Below, in pieces: positions 11,177 to 20,613 of a DNA stretch of 64,000 nucleotides. Source of the stretch: Saprolegnia diclina VS20 (taxonomy: Eukaryota; Oomycota; Saprolegniomycetes; Saprolegniales; Saprolegniaceae); contig NW_008246077.1 in assembly GCF_000281045.1 (NCBI RefSeq), positions 364,748-428,747 on the forward strand. Direction: 5' to 3'. Positions within the stretch are counted from its first letter, which is position 1. Each line of letters begins with the position of its first letter. The notes under the pieces were generated by a model. The model was not told the DNA's origin, searched no databases, and saw nothing but the letters and a program-made list of their open reading frames with translations. Position numbers and translations under genes: made by a program.

Positions 11177-14123
11177 ATGGCGTCGACGTTCCAGTGGGCT
11201 TTGCTGTTTCCAGACGTCCCGCTCTCCAACGTGGTGGCGCTCATTCTGTGCCACAATGCCCTCGAGTCCATTTCCTTTCAAGACGTACCGTCTCTAATTG
11301 TCATGCAAGCGATTGAGAAAGGGTGTGTAGATGCAGCTGCGGCATTTGCGCGTCCTCGACCTGTCCGCCAACAAGCTGCACAAGCTCACACCCATGGATG
11401 TCCAGCCACTGCGCCAGCTCGAGGTGCGCCACAGGCGTTCGTTGCGTGTTTTTAGCTTCAACCATAGGTCCTGGACCTGAGCTTCAATGCCTTTCGTACG
11501 ATTCACGGCATTGAGCACCTTACGCATCTCAAAGCACTCAACTTTGCCGGGAACCACATCAAGGCGGTCAAGAACCTCGAGTTCCTCGAGCATCTTGAGG
11601 TCATCTCGTTCATCTACACTGTACAAAACCGTAGTGTTGTTCTGAGTAGATCCTGAACTTGGCGCAAAACGAAATTCTAACGCCGCAAGCCCTCCGGCTC
11701 CTCTCTCTCAACAAGGTAGGTTCATGCATCGGCTCGTGCATGACCGCACGACGTTAGCACCTCACGCACTTGAACATTGACGACAACCCGGTTGTGAGCC
11801 AGGGCAACCACCGCCACCACAGCGCCCATATACTCAACATCATTCCGACGCTGCGGTCGCTCGGCTGCATCCACCTCGCGGCGCTCATTTTGCGGGAGAA
11901 GCGCAAGGACAAGAGCGCCAAACCCAAAGACGACACGCCGTCCGTGGTCACCGCCGTCGACGAGACGGACAGTCCGTACTGGATTGCACAAGCGTGCAAA
12001 AACGTCGGCTTGGTCTGCGATGCGCCCGAGGTGCGACGACTCCGAGTCGCTTGATTCACCCAATCACGGAATGCATATTAGGAGGCACCGCGCACACCGT
12101 CGCCAAAAAAGGTATCGCGGCACGAGCAACGGTCGCGCGACGAGCTGCGCGCCAAGTCGTTTGCCCACCACATAAAGAAAGAGTCGCCGCCGCCACCACC
12201 GATGCCGCTCAAGACGAAGCCCAAGTGCTCGTTCGCCGCACAGCAGAAGCGAGCGATCATGCTGAGTACGCCCAAGCCGTCGGCGGTCAAGCCGCCGCCG
12301 CCACCAAAAGTCGCACCACCGCCGCCCAGGAGCGTACCGGTGGTTTCGACCTTGAGAGGGTTTCTCCAGCCGACGCAGGCGTCGATCCACAGTACGCTGG
12401 CCGCCGAGCGCGAGAAATCCGCCAAAATCAAAAAGCCCAAGTCGGCCATGCACAAGCGACTACTGCGACGTGGTACGTTGCTCTCGGGCTGTATCTTCTT
12501 TGACACGCAGCGCTTGCAGAGGAAAAGCTACGACAATACTTGGTGGCGACGTCGCCGCCCAAGCTCGCACCGCCGTCGCCTCCAGCACCTCGGGCAACGA
12601 CGGTGCCTCTCGTCTTGTCGCCATCACCAGCGCGCAACCAGACGAGCACGAGTAGTACGCCGGGTCTGCACTCCGACTCGTCGACCGAAGCCTTTTTGCA
12701 AACCATTCGGTTGCGCGAATTTGTGACGCATGTGGCTGAAGACCATGCGACGGCCTTGTCCGCGCTCGATATTCTCGTGACGCTCTGCGAGCGCAGCAGC
12801 CTCGAGATGGCCAAGCTCATCGACTTCAAGACCAATTTGGTTGGCGACTTCACATTTTTCATGTATATTTGACGGGGGTTGTAGGATTCGATGCATATCC
12901 TCGGGTACTTCTACGTCGAACCATCAATGCAGCAGGTGCTTGATGCAAGCCCGATGGAGCACGACAGCGTTCGACAGCAGCTGACCGAGCTCCACGACCT
13001 CAAGCGCGCAATGGCGTCGATCTTGAGCAACGTCGACTGGCCTGCTACGACAGCAACGGGGAGCGTCTCGTCCAGCACCACATCGCTTCTCCGCGCCGCT
13101 TGCGAGGCTCTGCGGACGTCTGCAATCGGTAACCTTCTCTCGTCGCCGGCGCCAACGTCGCTCGACCTACTCTCGCCCACGAGCTCTGTCGCCGGAAACA
13201 CTGCTACGTTTTCGTTTGCCGTGGATGGCCGCGCTGAGCCGCACCGAGAGCTGGCGGTGGCCACCGACGACGACGACGTGTTCTTCCGAGACGAGCCGAG
13301 TACGCTAGTCGTGGAAGAAGCTACCCCGAACGACGCAGTGTTTTTGGACACGACTTCGGTCAACGACCCGCTAGACGCCACGTTTGATATCGACGCCGCG
13401 AAGGACGAGCTACTCGCCGACGCTGCTGGTGATGCTGATGACACGAAGGTTCCCGAGACTGACGATGCTCTCGATGGCGAGCTCGATGAAGTGGCCATAG
13501 TCCACGACGTGGTCTCTACCGAGGAGTATGAGGAGGAGGAAGTAGCCGAAGCTGAGGCAGTGGAAGACGAAGAAGAAGCTGAAGAGGCAGAAGAAGCTGA
13601 AGAAGCTGAAGAAGACGAAGATGCGGAAGAAGATGAAGATGCGGAAGAAGACGAAGAAAACGAAGACGCTGCTGTGGATGAAGCAGCTGTAGAGGACGAT
13701 GAAGAGGCTGCAGAGTACGACGAAGAGACTGCAGAAGACGACGCAGACGGCGCCGCAGAAGCTGCAGACGACGACGAGGAGGAAGGAGAAGCCGATGACG
13801 ATGCGCTGACGCACGGCGATTGGGAGCAAGGGTTTGACGAATCGTCTCAGCATCATTACTGGTTCAACTCGGCGACGGAAGAAAGTTCGTGGACGCCGCC
13901 ACCGGGCTGGCCGTACGATCTCCAGGGCAACCTCCTCGCATCGCAAACTGCCGCCAACGACGACGAAGAAGAAGACGAGGACGGTGAAGAGAACGAGGCG
14001 GAAGAAGACGCGTCCGAAGAGTTGAGCCTCGAGGCGCGGATTGCGATGGCGCTTCAGGGCGGCAGCGCTCCCGCCGACGATGAAGTTGACTTTAGCGACA
14101 ACGACTCGCTTCCTGACCTGTAG
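11177..14123 (+). CDS. LRR protein with C-terminal WW domain
   Basis: Eight exons join in frame (11177-11284, 11331-11423, 11468-11599, 11650-11715, 11758-12030, 12082-12472, 12511-12839, 12885-14123), about 876 residues. SDS22-type leucine-rich repeats fill the first 150 residues (LRVLDLSANKLHKL, LEVLDLSFNAFRTI, LEILNLAQNEI, LTHLNIDDNPV) and close with an LRR-cap-like stretch (IIPTLRSLGCIHL). A proline-rich region follows (KPPPPPKVAPPPP), then helices, then an acidic Glu/Ala repeat tract around 13540-13800. A WW domain near residues 777-803 has W777, W800 and P803. WW domains bind proline-rich ligands, so the internal poly-proline could be an intramolecular partner. The SDS22-like part resembles ciliary and PP1-regulatory LRR proteins. 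All introns are 43-57 nt. Confidence 0.75.
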
Positions 14124-14165
14124 ACGAGTCCTAAGACTATGCAATTGTGCACGTAAACTTTCTCA

Positions 14166-16127
14166 TTATTCGCGCACCACAGGCTGCCACGTATAGGTGC
14201 CATAGCTCGCATCGCAGTACCACGTTTGCTCCAGTGCCGTGTGTTCGGCGGCCTCGCAGCCAATACCGTCTCTCTTGGGCTCGTTGCAGCACACCCAGTG
14301 CCCTGGAAGAAGCGTGCCCCCCATATAGTAGGCCGCATGCGCGCGGCACGAGCGCGTTGCCACTGCCGGGTTGAAGGGTGCGTCGCAGCGGCGGCACCGC
14401 TCCAAACTGCTTGTTTCGTGGGCCACAAGTGCCTCGCGGAACCATGTCGTGGCGTGGGCTAAGCCCAGTGTACCATCGCGGCATACACGGGGCGGGGCCG
14501 CCGCATGCGCCGCCGCAAGCGACCGAAGAAGGCTAAAGAGGATGCCTTGGGCGCCAACTTCGCCGTATCGTATCGCAAACACGTGGCTGCGGCTCGGGTC
14601 ATTCGCAGGGTACAACGGCAGTGACCCGCCGGTGACGGCCGTGATCCAATCGGGCAACGCGTCCAGATCCACGTCGTCAAAGATCAGAAAGAGCATTGGG
14701 GTCCGGCAGTGCGCGGCATACAGGAACTCGAGTTTGCAGTTGATCGAGGCGATGTAGGCGGCCGATAAGCAAACGAGGACGGCGCCGACATTCGAGACGG
14801 CGGTCGCCATCGCAGCGTATATATTGCCCTTCATGTAGCCCATGACATCCATCCATACACGGAGATGGGCGATCGAGCCTTGCTGATACAGCTGCAGCAC
14901 GGCCGACTGCTGCTTCCATGCGTACGAGAACATGGCATCGATCTGCACCGCCGCCCGGGGGAGGCCGTGGGCATCAACCATCGCCGGTGGCGGCGCTAGT
15001 GACAGGCGTGTTACCGTGTACTGCACCGTGTCGGTAATCACAGTTGAAGGCACGAGCGACGTGATGTTTGGCTGCGGCAGTTGTGCATCTGCTGGCAACT
15101 GCCAGCCGTGTAGCATCAATGGCACCGCCGCAGCACGACCCAAGGCAGTAGCCTGCGCTTGACGGTCTTGAAGCACAGCGGCTTCGTACGCCGTTAACCG
15201 AGCCTCTTCTGTCACGTAGAGATGACACTCGTCGACCAAGGCGCTGTGGACGTACGCGAGGAGGTCCGAGGCCGTGCACGAGTCGGACACGCAGCACGGG
15301 CTTCCGTCAATCTCGGCATACTTGGTAAAGATGCCGTCCAGACGGGATGGGCGCAGCGGATACCAAAGCCGCCCTGCAAACGCGAGGCCCAGCCACTCGG
15401 GGAGGCCGCCGCGCTCGCAGCAGTTGATGGGAAGCAGACTCTTTTTGGTCACAAGCGCCACCTCGAGGGCGCGTTGGTATGCTGGCGACGTGGGCGACGA
15501 CTCGGTGATGACGCACAGCACGAGCTTGGCACATACAATGGCTTCGAGCGCAGTTGCATCGCTCGCATTGACAACTTGGCAGCGCTCAGGCATCGCCAGC
15601 CCTTGCGACGTCAGCGTAGCCAGGAAAGCAGCGACGGTTTGGCCAGCGTCGCCTTCAAAGAGTATGCACACATCGTGCTGATAGGTGTCCGGCACTATCG
15701 GAGGCAGCGCCGGCTCGGGCATTTCTGGCAGTGGCAGCCAGGCGCCGGCAGCCACGAGCTGCTGCAGCGCGTGCACCTTGTCGTTGAGCGATGGGACCCA
15801 CGTGCCGTAGCCAAAGCAAATGGCCCCGATGGCACCCGACGGCTCAAAGTAGCTCTCCAAGGACGCACATCGGATCGTCTTGCGACTGTCCTTTAAGAAC
15901 GAAAGCGACGTGAGGAGGACGTCGGAGAATGCAAAGTAGACGTCCATGGCCACGATCGCGAGCTCGCACTGCTGCAATAAAGCGTAGCGCGATGTGATGT
16001 TGATGGGAAAGAGCTCAGTGATGATAGGCACGGTGGCGTCAACGCACAGGAGGCGGCGTACAGCGTCCACCTGCGACGAGTGCGAGAGCACGACCATTTT
16101 GGCCGACGACGAGACGCCCGACCCCAT
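14166..16127 (-). CDS. Multi-TIR-like protein, probably N-myristoylated, with Cys-rich tail
   Basis: Intronless, 653 residues. The first in-frame ATG is at 16127; it starts MGSGVSSSAK, a good N-myristoylation signal (Gly2, Ser6). Three TIR-like units are visible. The first (about 11-110) begins MVVLSHSSQVDAV. The second (about 150-260) contains HDVCILFEGDAGQ and KSLLPIN. The third (about 395-485) contains IDAMFSYAWKQQ, VWMDVMGYMKGNI and SINCKLEFLYA; its Glu467 sits where NAD-cleaving TIR enzymes keep their catalytic glutamate. The last 80 residues are Cys/His-rich (C578, C581, C594, H597, C613, C614, C624, H629) and may bind zinc. Likely a membrane-tethered signalling protein. The TIR calls rest on motif pattern alone; the first two units are degenerate. 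Confidence 0.65.
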   Translation of the reverse strand: MGSGVSSSAKMVVLSHSSQVDAVRRLLCVDATVPIITELFPINITSRYALLQQCELAIVAMDVYFAFSDVLLTSLSFLKDSRKTIRCASLESYFEPSGAIGAICFGYGTWVPSLNDKVHALQQLVAAGAWLPLPEMPEPALPPIVPDTYQHDVCILFEGDAGQTVAAFLATLTSQGLAMPERCQVVNASDATALEAIVCAKLVLCVITESSPTSPAYQRALEVALVTKKSLLPINCCERGGLPEWLGLAFAGRLWYPLRPSRLDGIFTKYAEIDGSPCCVSDSCTASDLLAYVHSALVDECHLYVTEEARLTAYEAAVLQDRQAQATALGRAAAVPLMLHGWQLPADAQLPQPNITSLVPSTVITDTVQYTVTRLSLAPPPAMVDAHGLPRAAVQIDAMFSYAWKQQSAVLQLYQQGSIAHLRVWMDVMGYMKGNIYAAMATAVSNVGAVLVCLSAAYIASINCKLEFLYAAHCRTPMLFLIFDDVDLDALPDWITAVTGGSLPLYPANDPSRSHVFAIRYGEVGAQGILFSLLRSLAAAHAAAPPRVCRDGTLGLAHATTWFREALVAHETSSLERCRRCDAPFNPAVATRSCRAHAAYYMGGTLLPGHWVCCNEPKRDGIGCEAAEHTALEQTWYCDASYGTYTWQPVVRE

Positions 16128-16639
16128 GGCTATTTCGTGTCGTTTCAAGATACAAACGTGGGATTTGTTTGAGTATCAAGTAGGCAACGATCGAGTGGGC
16201 GATGCATTCGAGCTCGCGGGCGAATTCGTGACCGAGGTACCTCCCCGCACGCTGCGCCGCGAGATGCCGAGGCACTTGTCCAAGTGCGGTGCAAACCGCG
16301 TCGCCAGTACCTCGTGTCGCCACAGCATCATTAGCTCCAGTGCTTAAACGCAAACAGTACATTTCCGTTGCAGCGTGGGCAGGTTACGTGGGCTGCGCTG
16401 ACTTTGGCTAAAGGCGGGGAGGGCTGCATGCTGGATCGCGTTGGCATGTCGTACAACCCCAAGATGTCCATGGCCTCGGTCTTGACAAGACGATGCATCT
16501 ACCGTGTATACGCTCATCGACTATACTCGATGCCAATGTATAGTACCTCGAGGCAGACATCCCATGCGACTTCATCGACCAAGGCCGCGAGCACGCTTGC
16601 CTCCCACGCCTGTGCCATCTCGCTGCAAGCAACCGAATC

Positions 16640-16731
16640 TTCCGGATATTATTATCCGGAATATAATATTATAGTGTGCTTTTGACATGTAATAGTGTAT
16701 ATAGACCGGATACCGTCGTCGCAATCCGGAT
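16640..16731. promoter_or_regulatory. Cluster of TCCGGAT palindromic sites upstream of LRR-IQ gene
   Basis: Inverted repeat TTCCGGATA (16640-16648) / TATCCGGAA (16653-16661), then ACCGGATACC at 16705-16714 and ATCCGGAT at 16724-16731, all within 120 bp of the start codon at 16759. The AT-rich run at 16661-16673 may serve as a TATA-like element. The same core recurs in other promoters of the window. Confidence 0.5.
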
Positions 16732-16758
16732 GCGCAACTCGAAGCGGCGCCAAGTGGA

Positions 16759-19700
16759 ATGGCACGACGGGTGCGGCCCCGCCCCGCGGCCGTGCCAACC
16801 AAATCGTTGCTGGGAAAACCAGTGCATGCCAAGACCACTGCATTAAGCAACCAGTGTAATATCGAGCCGCTGGTTGCGCAGAGCCTGGCGTCTGGCACAC
16901 TCGACCTTGCGGCTGCGGCCGACACGATCGACGACGTGGCTCTCGTAGCAATTGCGGGCCGCCTCGCGCCGCATGCAGCGTCCATGCACAACCTTGTGCT
17001 CTCTGGCTCGGAGCGCATCTCAGCGGTAGCATCTACCATACCATACCGCGTCCATCAACGGATGTCTAGATTGGCATGCGCTCGGTAGCCCACGCATTGG
17101 GGAGCGAGCTTCGGCGACTGGTGTACGCACACGTGCCCGTGCAGCACGACGTCCTCAAAGTGCTCACCACGCGCATTGAGGTGCTCGAAGACGTCGACTT
17201 TTCATGTTCGCCCAACTTGTCTGGTGAAGCGATCCGCGAGTTCATTCCATGCTGCAACCGATCGCTGCGAATATGCAACCTCTCGTATTGCCCCATGGTC
17301 ACTGACGATGGTACGCCTCGCTGACGTTATGGCCACGTACCAGCTACGAGTAGCACTGTGCTGGCTGGCGGGAACGATCGGCGCTCAAGGTGGGCTCACG
17401 CAGTGCCGAAAGCTTCGGTCCCTGAATTTGGCCCAAACCCTCGCCATCACAGACCGAGGCCTATGTGCACTTGCCGTCGGGTGCCGCGCACTGCAGTTTC
17501 TCAACCTCGAAGGACTCTTGCATGTGACAGACATTGGCTTGACGCAGCTTGCACGCGGCTGCAAGCAACTGCGGGTCGTCCATCTCAAGCGCTGCGTTCA
17601 GGTTCGCGCGTTCCGCATGCAGTCCGTGTTGAAGGACCGCTTTAGGTTTCGGACATTGGTGTCACCGCTCTTGGCAAGCACTGTCCCAAGCTCCAGAGTA
17701 TGAACCTTTGTGGCGTGGTGCTCTTGACAACGTCGGGGCTGACACAATTGGTATCCCATGCGCGCGCGCTTCAGGTCCTGGATGTCCAAGGTTGCAGCTT
17801 GCTAACAGAAGAAGCGCTATGCATTCTCGCCACGGCGCTGCCAGCTCTGCAGCACCTCAACGTGACGGGGTGTCAGCAAATTACTGAAAACGGACTTCGA
17901 ACTCTTGCGACGCACCTTCCGTTCGTGCAACTGGCGACGACCTTTCGAGGCCTCGAGCCGAAAACCAACGCCACGGAGCTCAAGTTTGCGCACCACAAGT
18001 CGACGATTGCGCACTCGGCGGCCCTCCGCCTTCAGGCGTGGTACCGTGGGCACCTCGGGCGGCGCATTGCAACCTCGTGGCGCCACGTCATGGTTGAAAC
18101 GCCCGCCGCTAACGTCATTCGGCGCGCCTACTATCGACATCGGCTTCGGACCGAACTTGCGCGGCGCGTCGCTCACACCGAATACATTGCTCGCCTCGTG
18201 GCACGCATCCAAGCACTTGTGCGAGGCGTCCTCGTGCGCACACGCATCCAGCGCGAGCTCGATGAAGCGTATGCCCACACGGTCGCTACACGCGCGGCCA
18301 AGCGCATTCAAACTCGCTTTCGTGGCTTTCGCATTCGGCGACAAGTCAACCCTGTTAATGTGGCCCTCGCGCGCATGTACATGCGCTTTGCCGAGGAGCG
18401 TCGAGCGCGATGTGCCGTGCGCGTCCAGCGTTGCTACCGCCGTCGACTGAACCGGTGTCGACTCTCGGAGGTTGTGGGGCTGGCCCAGCGCTGGCGGCAG
18501 CAGTGCCACGACGCCGCGACGAAGCTCCAGCGGCTTTTCCGCGCCCGGGCAGCGCGCGCACTCACGCGGAGTCTTCAGCGCGAGCTCGAGGCGCGCCGAG
18601 CGTGGAAGGCGCATTGCGTCAACATGGCGATCAAACTCCAGTCCCATTGGCGGCGGCATGCATCCTGGCGTCACTTGCAGCGCGCGCGCTTGGAGTTCGC
18701 GCGGCAACAAGCCATCTTGGCAGCAGCTGCGACGCGCATCGAGGCGCTCGTGCGCGGCTGGTTTGGCCGCCGCGCCGCCCATGCGCGACGCGACCAAGTC
18801 GCGTCCTGGCACGCGGCAGCGGCGACGATCCAGCGGGCATGGCACGCCTATCTACACCCGACGCATGGCACGGTCGAGTACTCCAAGCTCGTCTCGGACA
18901 TCAAGTGGCAGCTGCACCTGGAAGCGGCCGAGGCCGAAGCCCGAAAAGACGCCCTTCTCGAGCGGGAACGGCAGGCGGCGATGCGGGACTCGGCGTCCGA
19001 GGCCGACAGTGAAGACGATTGGTACGAGCAAGAGGCTTCGTTTTGGTTTTCGCCGTCTCGGAACGAACGCGAGTGGACGCGCCCGAACCGCTTCGCCCGC
19101 GAGAAGAGCCTCGTCGGCGTCTCCATCCGCGTCTTTTGGCCGCTCGAGGACGCGTGGTTCGAAGGGGTCATCACAAAATTCTGTGCGTCGCGCGTCAAGC
19201 ACCGCATCGCATACCTCGATGGCGACCACGAGTGGCTCGAGCTCGATGCGATGGACGAGACGCAGCTCCAAGTGCACAACGGCTCGTGGATGATGTATGA
19301 AAATTACTACCCAAGCGCATTGGCGCTCAAGGCAGCGCTCTACGTGCACGTGCGGTTTCAGATCTACTCGGTCGAGTACTTTTGCTGGCGCGCCGGCTGG
19401 ATCGAGTCGTTTGACGCTACACGGGACGTGTTTCGGGTCGTCTACGACGACGATGCGATGACCATGGTCGATGCTGACCTCTTTGCGTGCGAAGACGAAG
19501 TTCGAGTCCAGGACAAGCGGTCGCTGCAGTGGTTCCACTTGGGTACCTTCTTTTTTGGGCTCGGCGATCCGACGCTGCGGGTCGCCGACTACCTCGCGTA
19601 CGTCCCACCGGTCTACGATGCGACGTACGAGGACGACGGTGCAATCGAATGGAACGCCGCCGAGTACGGAGGCGACACGACAGAGTATGCTACCGAGTGG

Positions 19701-19922
19701 CAGGACGAGGTAGCAGCTTATGACGAAAGCTTCGTCGCTGCAGCGGATGCGTTTGCGACCGGCGACGCGACGGCTTTCGCAAGTCTGGACGAGCCGAATG
19801 GCATGGAGGCAGCAAACGACGGTGATGACGAAGGCGATGAAGACGAGGAAGATGACGCAGACGATGCGGATGAAGATGCTGACGACGACGATGATGCTTC
19901 CGACGACGAAGACGACACATGA
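16759..19922 (+). CDS. LRR (AMN1-type), IQ-motif and Tudor-like protein
   Basis: Four exons (16759-17025, 17070-17310, 17390-17601, 17646-19922) give about 998 residues. The N-terminal third carries AMN1/F-box-type leucine-rich repeats: LRSLNLAQTLAITDRGLCAL, LQFLNLEGLLHVTDIGLTQL, LQVLDVQGCSLLTEEAL, LQHLNVTGCQQITENGL. Residues about 360-640 are arginine-rich helices with repeated IQ-like motifs (LRLQAWYRGHLGRR, IQALVRGVLVRTR, IQTRFRGFRIRR, VQRCYRRRLNRC, IEALVRGWFGRRA), typical calmodulin-binding sites. Near 725-790 lies a Tudor/PWWP-like module (VFWPLEDAWFEGVITKF, AYLDGDHEWLEL). The C-terminus is acidic (long Asp/Glu/Ala run). A calmodulin-regulated scaffold, perhaps with a chromatin or methyl-reader function from the Tudor-like fold; that last point is inference. 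Confidence 0.75.
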
Positions 19923-19939
19923 CACGAGCAGTATATCGA

Positions 19940-20224
19940 TTAGAAATCCATACAGCGACCCTTCTTCTCCCAGTCGCCAAAGCGCGTGGGCTCCATGTAC
20001 TTGCCGCCGCGCGACGGGCCACCCCATTCGGTGCCGGCGGGTCCAATCGTGACCATCTCTTCCTCGTCGTCTTCATCCTCGTCATCATCGAGCACCGTGT
20101 CGACGATAATGGCGCGCGCATGTGGCTTGTCATGCTCGGGCACGAAGCTCTTGGGCGCGTCGCTAAAGGCGCGGGCGGCCATCGGCGTTGGGCGCGGCAG
20201 GCTGCGGAGGACGCGGGCGAGCAT
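19940..20224 (-). CDS. SDHAF4: Succinate dehydrogenase assembly factor 4 (SDHAF4/DUF1674)
   Basis: 94 residues from the ATG at 20224. This start was chosen because the frame upstream lacks character, whereas MLARVLRSLPRPTPMAARAF is a clear mitochondrial presequence. The C-terminus matches the DUF1674 signature: EWGGPSRGGKYMEPTRFGDW followed by EKKGRCMDF, the part that contacts the flavoprotein. An acidic linker (DDDEDEDDEEE) separates the two. In yeast (Sdh8) and animals SDHAF4 binds flavinated SDHA in the matrix and helps complex II assembly while limiting reactive oxygen. Its 3' end faces the LRR-IQ gene with only 17 bp between stop codons. Confidence 0.88.
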   Translation of the reverse strand: MLARVLRSLPRPTPMAARAFSDAPKSFVPEHDKPHARAIIVDTVLDDDEDEDDEEEMVTIGPAGTEWGGPSRGGKYMEPTRFGDWEKKGRCMDF

Positions 20225-20273
20225 GTCGGAATCTTCGGGGTCGTTCGTGCTGTGTGGCAGCAGCGAGCGTCTC

Positions 20274-20399
20274 ATTGGCCATACGATCTTATATTTCAGC
20301 CAATCCCCGTCGACCAATTTATCAGATTTGGACCAATCCGATACCAGGCTTGCCTCCGTGTCGCACCACCATGCATCTGACGCTGCGCGTGCTGATTGG
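20274..20399. promoter_or_regulatory. Cluster of CCAAT boxes between SDHAF4 and myotubularin genes
   Basis: Five CCAAT/ATTGG pentamers occur in 126 bp (20274-20278, 20300-20304, 20314-20318, 20333-20337, 20395-20399) on both strands, in the divergent promoter. CCAAT boxes are bound by NF-Y/HAP complexes in eukaryotes; use here is inferred. Confidence 0.4.
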
Positions 20400-20434
20400 T
20401 CCAAAGTCGCGACCGGCGTGGCCAGGGAGAAGCC

Positions 20435-20446
20435 GTATCCGGATAC
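20435..20446. promoter_or_regulatory. GTATCCGGATAC palindrome
   Basis: Perfect 12-bp palindrome in the divergent SDHAF4/myotubularin promoter. A second copy, GTATCCGGAT, lies at 20573-20582. That copy overlaps an in-frame ATG at 20581, which favours the ATG at 20614 as the true myotubularin start if the site is a promoter element. Confidence 0.5.
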
Positions 20447-20613
20447 CCCAAGATACGCGGCGAGGGCTATTTTTTAACGAAAATTAGAATCCAATACAAT
20501 ACTCTAGGTCGAACGATGTCAAGGCCATTAAATTGCGTTGTGGATGGCCTGGCGGCTATTTTTGCGCGGCCCGTATCCGGATGGATACTCAACCGATAGA
20601 TTCTCCTTTTACT

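Noticed and set aside
15222-15896. Plus-strand ORF of 224 codons
   Set aside because: Lies fully inside the multi-TIR gene on the opposite strand and has no domain character.
17817-18845. Minus-strand ORF of 342 codons
   Set aside because: Shadow of the LRR-IQ gene, whose plus-strand frame carries clear repeats.
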